The notes under the pieces are model-generated. The model saw only the letters and a list, made by a program, of their open reading frames with translations. It was not told the DNA's origin and made no database searches. A program made the position numbers and the translations under genes. Shown in pieces: positions 1 to 11,442 of a stretch of 64,000 nt of DNA. This stretch comes from Tubulanus polymorphus (taxonomy: Eukaryota > Nemertea > Palaeonemertea > Tubulaniformes > Tubulanidae). The stretch is from contig NC_134027.1 of NCBI RefSeq assembly GCF_964204645.1, forward strand, positions 7,428,485 to 7,492,484. Direction: 5' to 3'. The stretch's first letter is position 1. Each line of letters starts with the position of its first letter.

Positions 1-371
1 TGATCAAAAACGTTCCGCAGGTTTCTATTGTCTGCGAATCATAGCACTAGTTTCGAAATACATGTCTTATGTTGTCATTTTCAATAGCTTTTCTTTTCGC
101 ATTCTCCGATGGTAATTGCTCCAAATTTTCATTGTCCAAAGGAATTTATGTCAACTGAATAATACTATTGATATGATTTGATTGATTGTCAGTTTTTACT
201 TGTACGATGTTGTAGTTGAATAAGTATTTTTAGCCGCAATTATTGTTCTATTTTTTCAGTTATCATACCATTATAATTACGTTATTATCATATTTGTGGT
301 GCAAATATTATAATGTAACAATGAAACCTGTTTACTTGTGAATACATTATTGCGAATACATTATTTTTCAG

Positions 372-2427
372 AGCGATTCAAGATCATCGCGTAAAACTGC
401 CTCGTCATCAACCTCTTCATCATCCTCTTCATCAGTGCCAATAAAAGATCAACTTACTGATAATAAATATGCCGATATTAACAGCAATCTGGAAGGTACA
501 AATAGTTTCCTCATGTACTCATCCATTTTTAGCCCACTTGGGTCTTTAGTCCCAGAGGGCCTTTGAAGTAGGGAAACTTTGAAGATGCTTCAATCAGTGA
601 TTTTCATCTTCATTCAAATATATAAATCTCCATCAGTTAAAGAAAAATTGGGTTTATGGGTTGGGATTAAGGCCATTGATTATTGTATTTGTTCACCATG
701 GGGCATTGAATTTTGAAACTGTCAGATTGTCAAGCACAGGCTTAGTGTCCATGGGCCCCTACTTGTCTTTTTACAAATTTTCCAGAATTGAAATGCTTTA
801 TATTGATTTTTCTGTTGTGGATGTAGGGCCGAGTAAAAATGATTACCAAGATATGAACTCGGAGAATCGGCCTGATGTGGTTGGTCGTCTTTCTGTCTCA
901 TCAGTGGCCAGCAAAAACTCCTCTATGGGTAAGTTACATTAGTAAAAGTTGAATGCTGATTTATAAATAACTTACATTTGGGATTTGAAATTTCTCCTGT
1001 ACTTGTAAGAACTCTTTTGGTTTATTTTATGTATTTTTTTATTTTGATAGCTTCAGACGGCGTTTTTTCACCGTTGAATGAAAACTGGAGGAATGTATCC
1101 GGTTTACGTGGTAATCTCAGTCAACAGTCGAATGTGAGCAGCGCGTCTCAATCGCCCAGTTTATCTAGGCAAATATTTAGCCCAATCAGTAACCACGATC
1201 AGCAACAGCTGACCGCAGCAAGCGCTGCATCAGCCGGTGAGAGTAATGTCTGTTTGAATGGAGAACAGCAAAGAGATTTTGCTGTTGTAAGTATGAACAT
1301 GGAACGATGATTTTAGCTAATAGGTATTGATTAAGATAATTAGGCAGTATTTTCGATTTAAAATAAAGACTGATGACTGGCGGAAGATGAAGAACGAGAG
1401 AAAATGAGATTGACAATATTTATAGAAAGTATATCATACGTATGTTTGTATTGTAGGTGACACCATTACCTGGACAGACGGCAGCTAGTATATATTCAGT
1501 TCAGAGTAGCGTTTGTGCAAGTCCTGAGACGATCGTAGATGGCAGCAGTGATTCTAGCGATAGTAATACAACACCTCGTCGGTTACCCGGTGTCACTAAC
1601 GGATTATTGAAGACAAATAATACTCCCAGTTCATTAGTTGCAACTCGATGTAAGCGCCATTGAATTTCGATCCATATTGTAACGATTAGTGAAGTAATTT
1701 ATGTTTAAAAAAGATTTCTCTCCTATCTATTCGTAGTGCAAGCATTAAAACAGTTGGAGCAAGCTAGTAATGACCAGTCTCTACCTAACGGTTCACCTTA
1801 TCAATCCTCATCAATAAAAAATGCTGAATCAAAGGATCTAAATGCAGTGGCTACAGAAAGTAATTTGAGAAAACCGGTCAATGAACTGGAAAGTGGTGCT
1901 TCAACACCAGTCATGGGGAAAGGTCGTAGAACCCCGATTGTACCTGAGGTTGCAGAATCAAATAGAACTCCAACAAACAGTCCGCCGACTATGAAACCAT
2001 CGCCGTATTCTCTCAATCCAGAACTTTACGAACAAACTGTAGTTGATAAAGCCCGCGCAGCTGCCTATGAGGCACCGGTGGCTCCACCCGGTGGTGGTGC
2101 TCCAAATCAGTTTCATATGGAATTTATTCGTAACACGATCGAAGACGTAATGGAGGAATTCCGAGATCAAGTTCGCTCGGATATGTTACACTTACAAATG
2201 GAAATGCTGCGACAATTTCAAGTACAGCAGGTAAACAACCATTACACTCACATTGCTTAATTATACGTATTGTATTCATGTATCTAATAGAAAATTTATA
2301 TCTGTTGACGGGTCTTTTTCAGGCTGAGATTTGTGGACTTCTGCATCAGTATTCAGTCAATGAACAGGTCACCGCCGAGTTGCAGCAGCTACGAGAAGAA
2401 AATAAACGACTTAAGCGTAAATTTTAA
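372..2427 (+). CDS. NEDD1: NEDD1, C-terminal part (gamma-tubulin ring complex targeting factor)
   Basis: NEDD1 recruits the gamma-tubulin ring complex to centrosomes and spindles through its C-terminal helical domain. Six exons join in frame: 372-495, 827-928, 1051-1286, 1457-1649, 1737-2230 and 2323-2427, all with GT-AG borders. The first five are a low-complexity Ser/Thr/Pro/Asn-rich linker, as expected for the middle of NEDD1. The last two carry the conserved C-terminus: EFIRNTIEDVMEEFRDQVRS, then LLHQYSVNEQVTAELQQLRE, ending KRLKRKF before TAA. The N-terminal WD40 propeller lies left of the window. Positions 1-20 could be the tail of the preceding exon (a phase-0 ending before a weak GTTTCT donor), but this is uncertain. 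Identification of the C-terminus is by recall of the family pattern and is firm. The Ser-rich exons are assigned by continuity of phase. Confidence 0.9.
531..761 (+). mobile_element. Deleted, diverged copy of the AGCCCACTTGGG repeat family in a NEDD1 intron
   Basis: This starts with AGCCCACTTGGGTCTTTAGT and ends with a diverged version of the family 3' end (GTGTCCATGGGCCCCTAC). It keeps the region TCACCATGGGGCATTGAA, which lines up with the tandem-unit motif of the long copy at 59057-60277. Most of the internal sequence is missing. It sits entirely in the intron between exons 372-495 and 827-928. Confidence 0.7.
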
Positions 2428-5400
2428 TGAGTATTACAAGTAATTAAGACGTATATCTGTAGATCTTTAGTGTAGGACAAGTCTCATTCGGATAAATAAC
2501 TGACAGACATTGTTGCGATTATTCCATGGAACATTATCAAAGTCGAAGTATATCTTTTTGTATAGTGTTTATTAAGAATGATTCTGAAAGTTGAAATTCC
2601 ACCGTTCTGTTAGCAATAGAACAAAATTTTGTATTTTTTGCATGACTGCGCAAGAGAGGCACCAAAGAGTGTTGTGTATGTGTTTGACTGTGACAATCAT
2701 AACAATGAGATCATGAGCCAACAGTGCCTGTATTCATCAATGTGTGTAGGATCATTCGTATTGGTATGAGAAAGTTGGTATAGGCCCTATGATAATTGCT
2801 GCCTCGATGAAATCTGTTTTGACATCACCAAATGCCTCATGGGGATTTTTGAAAGTGACCAAATTTCTTTGGAGGGTCTATAAATAGATCATGGTTATTC
2901 GTTGGTTAGTGTTTAATAATATGAGTATTTTGCCAGTTTGCATTATATTATACATTTCAGGGTTATTCTCTGATGTGTGACCATGATCTGTGTTGTACTG
3001 TCGTCGTTGTTAGGACAAATACTGAGTACTTATTTTGTATATAATTTCACCTCTGATTTACTGTTGATATATTATCACGGTATGTATTTAGTGATATATC
3101 GGCTGACAGAATTATTACTTCAAATGTACGGAATTATGTTGTAATATTATATATAGCTCATGATGGAGTTTGAAAAACCTTCTTAGAAACATCCGTAGAC
3201 TTTGATACTGTCACTTAAACTTATTGTATAAAAGGCAACTAGCTCATGTCTGAAGAGTCTGAAAAACTAGTGTGCTCAAACTATGGCCTGTAAAACGAAC
3301 GTATGAGATGCTGGCGATCAGAACTCGTGTATTTCTGATTATAGCTGATTACATCCTCTCAGACTTTACATGGAATAAATCATTGGACTTATCATTTATG
3401 TACATTTATTCTGTGAATTGCTATATGGATTATATTCCCCAAATGTTAGAGATTGAAAAGGTAAAATCCTTTTTCCTCATGGTTTTCGTTTTAAGGTTTA
3501 AGCACTGAAGTACATGTACGTACATTATGTCGTTTGTCTTTATTTCAAATATTAGCACTCAGGGCTGGTTCTTGAGTTTACCGTACTGAAAATTGAATGC
3601 CTTCTAAGTACTCTTGGGCAAGAGCACTTCAGGTGTGATATGATTATTCATAGTCTTAGCTTTTTATACTCGCATTAGAATTATATTGAAAATACAAAGT
3701 TTATCAAAAGCAGTAGTTTATAGCATTATACAATATTGAATTAGACTGTACAAAGTTTTAGATACGTTTTGTAAACAGAAATTCAGCCTCTTAGGCTGGC
3801 CTGGGGGTAATTAATCTTAAAACGCTGGTTAAAAAATAAATGGGCAGATTCTCAAATGTTCAGAAAATGACTTTCGAAATAATGAATAATTTCCATTATA
3901 CACAAGTGCCAAATTCTACTACAAGTGAGACCAGCATTACATGAAATACGAATGATATACCCAGGTATGTAGTGAAATGGGCGTGTCATGCTAATGAGGA
4001 GTGTCGCACATTGCGAGCACAAGTGGAGTTTGTATAGGGAAATCCCGTGGATTCAGTACAAGTAGATCAGTAGCCTGAGTTCTTATTGCACGAATATGAA
4101 TTGTATATTGTAAAGATTTGTTACTGTAAATATTTTGTTAAATTGATGATGAAGAATTCGCGAATACGTAAAAAATTTTGTATATGAATTTTTTGTAAAA
4201 GCCTTTAATTTTTCTTATCGTAGAGATCGGTTGAATTGTATAGATGATCGGTGCTGGTTATTTTTCAAGCATTCCGAGGTGTTCACGAGCACTGCTGCTT
4301 TACATTAGGTTTAGTTGTAGATAGATAGATGGAGCTTGGGAGATGATCGAGCATTTTGGAGACTGAATCTTTCGGCGTGTTTCAAAATTCACGAAAACAT
4401 ATCATTCGACACAGCTGAACTTCAGAAAATATCTATATTCTTACGTACCTTAAACTTAACAGTAAAAAGTTTGTGGACCACTAAACCACTGGATGTAATT
4501 GAGAGTTAAATGAAATTTGATATTTTAACGAAGTAAACTCAAATATTAAGGCTTTATTTGGGTATTTACTACATTTATTAGTACTCCACCTGTAAGACTT
4601 GGAGTAGACATATGTTTTTTATTGGCATATTAATCTCTCAATTGTTTTCTATTTTACTTAATGACATAATTCTAGACACTCATTATTATATATTGTATTC
4701 GGAGCACACGCTTGGTTTTTTCATCTTGGTCGAATTTCCGGCCGATTTTGTTGTTCACTTCACCTACAATCATTATTATAGCTGTCTCCCTTCCTGTGGC
4801 ATGCACGTGTTTCAATCTACTTAAAACTATCGCTGAAGATCTGAATTATGTCAGTAGAATCTTAATGTATGAAGTTATCTTGATAATTTCCCAAGGATGA
4901 AATTCAGTAGTGGGATAGAAATTCGGTTATTCAGGCGAAGTATCAAATTTAATGACATTATCGCAGAACCAGCACCTCGAGCAAATTTGGTTGGGACAAA
5001 TTTCTGAAAAGCATTCGCGATTAAGATATGCTAAAATGTTGTAAACCCACCCCTCGTGTACATAGGAATGTATATTTATTCTTATCTTAAACCACTTTCT
5101 TGATGAGCATCTATTCATCGTTTTGAAAATAAGCAACATGGAAACACAACATTTAAATCCAGATCGTACATAGAATATGTGGTGATGTGCCTTTTAATCT
5201 ACTCTTCTTGTATAACCAAGGCTGTTGTGGGTAGACTATGCAAAAGTGTTTGAAATAGTTAATAGATTAAATATTGTATGTATCGTAAAAAGATATGTAA
5301 AAAAAATTACCATTCCCCACATTTGCTGTCAGGTAGGCCTACTGATATGCTGTTTGTTTGGCAGGCTGGTATGTGAACTAAAGTTGCATGAATGATGCAA

Positions 5401-7384
5401 AACAAAAGAATTGAATCCTCAGCCTATTATCTAGAATCCCCAATAGAGAATTGTATATATTGCTTGAACATATTCACAGTTGGTCTTCAGTCTTCTGAAT
5501 GTCTGTTTATCATGCGATTCTGTATTTCAAATACTCAGAAATTCACCACCGATTATTTTTTCTATTGTAATAGCATCACAAGTTCATTTGTAGTATAACT
5601 GTTGTCTTCCGTTTGAAACAAAGTCTGTGAGCTTTAGAATGTAGGATAAGAATAAATGTTTTTGAAAATGAACCAAGTTGTTCCTCAAATTGACTCTTGT
5701 GTGATTGTAATTGATCACACTTCTGCAGGAAATCGTTTCAATTGTGGCGGGTTACTTGTTGCAGGTTGCGGGTTACTTACAGCTTAATTGTTGTGGTTTC
5801 CCTTCTCGTGTTTCTTACTGCGCCTTTTTCAATCTGTCCTTTTTGGCCGCCAAGGATAATGTATGCAGGTGTTGTTACACACAAAAATACGTAGTCTGGT
5901 CAGACGTAGGTAACTGTTCACTATTGGGACTGGTCATTTGCATTGTGGAACCTAAACTATTGCCCAAACGAGCATCACCATAGTGATAAAACGAAGAACA
6001 TAGTCGAAGAACCGGACCTGGAAATAAACACCCATGAAAATTCTGAAAGCATTTGCGTTCTTTGATACTTCAATCAATTGGCGTTATATTTCATTGATGT
6101 TTTATCGTATTTCATTTACGTTATGTACACCGCAACGCAACCTGACGAGAGATTTATTACGCGCGGCGATCAATTCCAGTCATGAAATTAGTGATCTGTA
6201 CAAAAAACGGGTGTGAAAGACGATATACCAAATTAATCAAAATCTATCAGGGCAATTAGCGATGTTCTATGCAGACGCCATAAAGCGTAATGCTTGATCT
6301 GTGTTTATTTCATTAATGTTAAATTATTACTAGGAAATGTACAAATTATATTTGCACACTGTTATATCGTCGTGTACTTCCGAGTCCGTGTTGGACTATA
6401 GATGATACTACAATGGTTCTTTTTATGTTCCAGACCACACCTAGCTATTTAATTTATGACTGTAAATCATTATTACTCCGAATGGAACCCTAAAGCTCTT
6501 AGGAGATCGTATAAATTTATGAAGCTTTACTCGCAATTCTTTATTAATTAAAGCAACTCCCTTATTATATTCAATATCATATGCTTGAGAATTTTCATAT
6601 CTATACGCCGTTCAAATGGAAAATGAAATATGAAACTCAATAACTGTATAACTGTAATAACCGTCATCTCGAAAAACAGGTTTATCATTTAAAGGCAATC
6701 ACATTTTGTAGATAACCGTCACGAGTCGACAATTTCTGAGGTCTGAGGGGGAATATTTCTGAGTGAGAGAGATAACTCAAGTTCTGTTGATGAATTAAAA
6801 TCTATGACGATTTTATACCATCAAGAAAACAATGATTTTTAAGAAGGCAGTAACGTGTATTTATAGAACATATAGATAATTGAATAATGTAGTATTGAGA
6901 AGAATTTGCATGTATCCCAGATTTATAATAATAAAGAAACGATTCAAAAACAAATTTACATGTTTTACCTATATATATGATACTAAAATGGGGAATACAG
7001 AAACATTAAAATGAAACATATGACGATGAAATATTTGAGAATTTTATTTCATTTATTTCGAATGATACACGATGCGCTTACACCTCAAAATTATTGCTAT
7101 TGTGTTTTAACGTGATACATTCTTTTAACGGTATTCTCATTCTTATTCTATAGTCAACGGTGCAGCTTGGAAAAGAGCACATCTGTAAATTTGATAAAAT
7201 CATGGAGTTCTGAACTAATCATAACAATCTAAGCGAACCGTGCACCAGAGAGTGTAAGGGTGTTTGCCGTTTTCGGTGGAATTGCATCTTCGTGCATAAA
7301 AAAAAACTTTGTACAAAGCGCGAAACAGTTTTTTTCGTAATATGCTTGTGGTTTTACGATCGACACCAAAATTATCCCAGATTT
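2428..7384. other. NEDD1 3' UTR and gene-poor AT-rich DNA
   Basis: No convincing coding exon was found. The proximal part is presumably NEDD1 3' untranslated sequence. AATAAA-type signals occur near 3374 and 5652, but none can be assigned from sequence alone. Open frames here are short, and none that I read is bounded by a good acceptor or donor. Confidence 0.5.
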
Positions 7385-8790
7385 CTAGTACCTCCAATCT
7401 GCGTGGAATCGCTTTCTTCGACCTTGTGCTTTGCAGCCGGGCCCACGGTATTTCGAAGGACAGAAGCAGACGCAGAGAAGTCCACGAGCCATGTTTTTAA
7501 CTCTGGGTCCCAGTCCTCCATTCTGACATCTGATGTTTGAATCAAACGGTGAACATCTATAAACAACAGGGACTAAACCAGTCCGTTTATCCAAGTGACC
7601 ACTCAGCACGTCATCTACGTTTACAGCTTCGTCATCCAAAGATTGCCCTGAAAAAACCGGATAAAACACATTGGATGAATCTGAACCACAAATCTGAAAC
7701 AAATCTGAACCACAGTTAACACATTGGATGAATATCTGAACCACAGTTTAACATTAACCTAAATATCGGCCATCCTGAATCTACGTGGCCACGGGATACA
7801 TGACTTGCCATGCATGACGCCACCGTCGTTTTGTTCACATTTTCACATCAAATAGCATTCATAGCTGCGATTCAATTTTTCGATGGCCGCATCAAACGTT
7901 TATTTGGTCTTTTTCATCTTGAAACAGGGTAATGACCCTGTTATTTATTTGACTGGTAGATTTCGTTTGATTTATTTTGATTCGGTGTTCCTTACATACC
8001 AATCACTCTGCTGGGAGCAAACCAGGGGTTGTGTCTTAATCGATTAGTAAATTAATGCCGTCGACCAGTTACACAAAGACTTAAACAACTCGATCTATAT
8101 AAAAAGTCAATCTGAATTTATCTAGTACACAACGTTCAGTGCATTCTTAACGTTCATTAATTCGAGGGAACCACGCAATAGAATAATTAATATACTTTAT
8201 ACACGAATAGTTTTACTTGTAGCCGATTAAATATTAAAACTAATGAGTGCCCATAACGAACACTCCTTTTCGTTACAGTTGTTTTCTATCAACTAATGAT
8301 TACAGATTTCACTTGCAATACACGAGCTAATTCAGTTCATGCAAATTGAAATAATTGATACTATTTAATCGGACATTCGCCTGATATCGCGTCGCTTCTT
8401 TATAAGAAGCAGGCGTGGACGTACGGGGCATTTCCCCTCATTTTTGCAGATCAAACTACTTTTTGTGAAATACATTGTGAAAATACTCCCAGAATGTGCA
8501 GAAATGCACCTACATTCTCAAAATATTCCGAGGCTTTATAGAAATTGCACCCCTTCCAAAACGCTAGATCGACCTCTTTTATCAATTGACCTTTGAAGGA
8601 GTTTCAGAGAGATCAAGTGTCTTTTGATATTTCATGTAATATGTAGCTGCTTTTCGATTACTAATGTATACTTGCTTGAAATATCATCTTCCGAAGACAA
8701 GTCGTCGTCGAGTTTGGCCGGAAAAACTTGTTTGACTGAGACCACTACACAGAAGACAAAAATAGTCAGCCACCAGTACAGCCTGTCCAT
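7385..8790 (-). CDS. Secreted EGF-like cysteine-rich peptide precursor (putative)
   Basis: Product unidentified; the architecture is that of a secreted propeptide. The first coding exon (8672-8790) follows a strong acceptor (TATGTTTTTTTAG) and begins AAATGG. It encodes MDRLYWW, a hydrophobic core, and a likely signal-peptidase site after FPA, then acidic residues. The last exon (7385-7647, acceptor CGGTTTTTTCAG) encodes an acidic stretch, a dibasic site LDKR, and then a six-cysteine domain with CQNGG, CVCFC and CPSKYRGPGC. It ends in a basic RRKR segment and TAG. The CxNGG plus CxC...YxGxxC pattern is EGF-like, although the third-cysteine spacing is unusual. The two exons differ in phase, so a linking exon is needed. 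An 11-nt micro-exon at 8000-8010 (acceptor TTTGCTCCCAG, donor GTATGTAAG) makes the phase work and gives about 130 residues. A 5' UTR exon must lie above 8792. The role is unknown: growth-factor-like ligand, matrix peptide or secreted effector are all possible. Confidence 0.55.
7666..7746. repeat. Short direct repeat in the peptide-gene intron
   Basis: ACACATTGGATGAAT followed by CTGAACCACA occurs at about 7666-7690 and again at about 7719-7746, the second time with two extra bases (AT) between the halves. CTGAAC-type units also lie between them. It is a local tandem duplication next to the last exon of the secreted-peptide gene. Confidence 0.7.
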
Positions 8791-8792
8791 TT

Positions 8793-11329
8793 CTAAAAAA
8801 ACATAAAAACTCAATGTTTACGTAAATCGAAATTGTTTATGAATCGTGGGGGTACATGAATTTGTTTTCAGATCCACTTTTGTACTTTAGACTGGATCAA
8901 ACAACCCCGTTTCTGTGACATTTTGGTATTTTCATTATTTCTAATAAATGTCAAGCAGCTGGGGTGCTTGGCCTTTTTCGCATGAACACGTATAGTTTCG
9001 CCTTACTTTCCGTTGCAAAAACCCGTTTCAGTCTCTACTTTTCCACAAAATATGGCTCTAATTTCATAATGTTTTCACATCGATTTTCCGTGATTTGTTC
9101 GAGTACACTGTCAAGAAGTATCCTCGATTTACGTGATGAGTAATATTTTGTTATCTGCAGGACCAGTGGAACATGTTTCGAGGCGGTTTCTCTATATGAA
9201 GTTATCGTTATCTCTCTCCGAATTCCGCGTGGATTCAGAAACGACAATGTAACGTTTCCCAAATTACATGGTAATGAAAACCCAAGTGTCGCCCTTGAAT
9301 ACATGTTCAAAATATCAAGTGCTTTCTAACGGTAAATTAAGAAACGAAATCTCCGTAGAATTGATAAATAGATTTCAGTTTTTGTATCAGTCACACAGGT
9401 AGCTGCACTAAATACGCTAAATAGAATTATCATTTTCCCGTCGCGTCACACCCGCAGATCAGGTGTTTTAAATTCTATTTTGAGTTTCCCGCGAGAGAAA
9501 CCGTTTCCTTCAGACGCAAAACCTGTGAATGAATTGGCCGGACGAAATTCATCTCTGGGGATGGAGGTGTTGGACTCCTAAGTTTTTTCTACCGACTAAT
9601 CTATCGCTAATTATATTTTGTGCAAAAATGTAAATGGTGATGGGTGATTTCCAGTTTCGGATAGGCCGGGTACGTTTTTTGAATGATGATTTAAAGTTGT
9701 AGCAGCGTTCAACAAATCGAATATGCCAATAGTAATTCATCTCAATGTTTAGGTAACGTAGGTCCATTGAGAAAACTCTAGCGCGGAATGCATATTCTAT
9801 TAGGTTGGGTTTAACAAGATTTTGTGAGTAAGAGCGTCTCAGCACTTACATTCAGTAGCAAATTAACACGCTTAACTTTCCACTTTTTGCACATGATAAG
9901 AATTTCTGCGAAAAAAATAATGTGAATATTATCATATAGACTTTACTGATATTGTCCTCTGTGACAAGCAGTTCTAAACTAATAAATAATGTACGAAACT
10001 TTGATATAGCGCGTCGAATATATATACGTATTGTATGCATTTGCACATCTAATTCAGTTAATTCATTTTAACGTATGACTCAAACAGACAATTCAATGGG
10101 GAGATGTAAGCGTTAAACTCGTCTTCAGCAGCCAATCCCTGAATGACTTCATTTGTGGCAGGCGCAAGAACAGACTAGAAATCGTCCCCCGACGAAAAGC
10201 GCATCTAGTTTCTTCCATGGACGTAGCACTAACTCACTGCTCTAATAAATACTTAATATAGCTAAGCATATATAAATATGAACGAAATCCGATGTAGAAA
10301 AAAGCTGATATGGTGTAATAGTCTCACGGAGACTATCAGAAGTCATCTGCAATTATTAGAACTGACATATTATCAGAAATTAGTGTCAAATTGTCAAGCG
10401 ACGGCGCTGACATCTGAATACCACCCTTCTATGTGCGTTTATATGAATCTTGAAAAATCATCATCGAAATCCAACAACTCAGAGAAAAGTAACCTTATAC
10501 CAGAAAACAGATAAATGAGAAAAGTCAGTTTTCTCTAGTTTGTTGCCGGATGAAAAATTTCACGTACTGCTGTAAAATTGAAATTATTGTAGATTTTTTA
10601 TTCAAATTTCTGCCTGTCACCATCAGCGATGATCACCAAAATCATTTAAATGTTAGGAATTTTGAATGTTGTTGATGTCAATATCTTTGAAATAAGTGTT
10701 TTATCACTCAACCCGTGTCCCACATATAAAGTCAATTGATATGGCTTGTTATGATTTCCCCCGAGAAATCAACATTGCTTCCAACCTCTGCATAATCTAT
10801 CCCCTCTTTGTGTTAACCGGTACGTGGAATTGTTGGCTTCAAAGAAAATGATGAGATTCGACAAGAATAGATATTCATAATCGGTCGAGTAAATGGGTTT
10901 TAGGGTATATTTTGAATCCGTCGCGGGGCGATGACGGATTCAAATATGCCACTGGGGTTGGAATAAAATCCTTTGACTCAAAAATGTTAAATATTTCATA
11001 CACTGATCAAACCAACTTACAAAATCAATCAAATAATTTTTCTGAAATAAGTCTTGATTTTGATTACCATGTAATCGCATAGGATTTTCCTTTCTCGATT
11101 TGAATTGTAATCGTTGTTAAGAATGAAACCTTTGTAAAAAAAGACTTTCAAACATTTTTCAAATGTTTAAAATGTAGTTCATGGCATCGTCGTGCGACTA
11201 GGAGGAAGAAATACCTGGTATAGGAGAGCAGTCCTGTGATGCGTTGTTCTTCAAAACGTATTCTCCCGGCGATGAAAGAGAGACCGAAAAAAAGAAAAGA
11301 CCAACTCAGACATTTAACGAATCAATGAC
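8793..11329. other. Gene-poor intergenic DNA
   Basis: This contains the presumed upstream UTR exon and promoter of the secreted-peptide gene, which I could not place. An open frame of 91 codons at 9035-9310 (-) has no recognisable domain and no clear splice borders. Nothing else is supported. Confidence 0.4.
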
Positions 11330-11335
11330 TTTATT
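11330..11335 (-). promoter_or_regulatory. Poly(A) signal AATAAA
   Basis: On the minus strand AATAAA lies about 33 nt after the TAA at 11368. It is followed by a GU/U-rich element (TGAGTTGGTCTTTTC and a T run) in the expected place, so the 3' UTR would be only about 50 nt. Confidence 0.55.
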
Positions 11336-11367
11336 TTCTAAGTAAGATATAGTGTTACAGGATGATG

Positions 11368-11442
11368 TTACTTTCGAAAAGAGCGTCTTGCTCGTGCCTT
11401 CACCTTGTTGTGCTTGCCATCTCCGACGGGTGACGATTCATT
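11368..11442 (-). CDS. Terminal coding exon of an unidentified minus-strand gene
   Basis: After the acceptor (TTTATAATCTCAG) the exon reads in phase 0 for 24 codons, beginning NESSPVGDGKHNK and ending KARARRSFRK before TAA. A poly(A) signal and a downstream GU-rich element follow within 60 nt. The strongly basic tail and compact 3' end look like a genuine last exon. I do not recognise the family. The remaining exons should lie above 11442 on the minus strand; I could not join any with confidence. Confidence 0.45.
   Translation of the reverse strand, partial: NESSPVGDGKHNKVKARARRSFRK

Noticed and set aside
7921-7950. AACAGGGT / ACCCTGTT hairpin
   Set aside because: An 8-bp stem with a 4-base loop is unremarkable in 64 kb and has no associated gene end.
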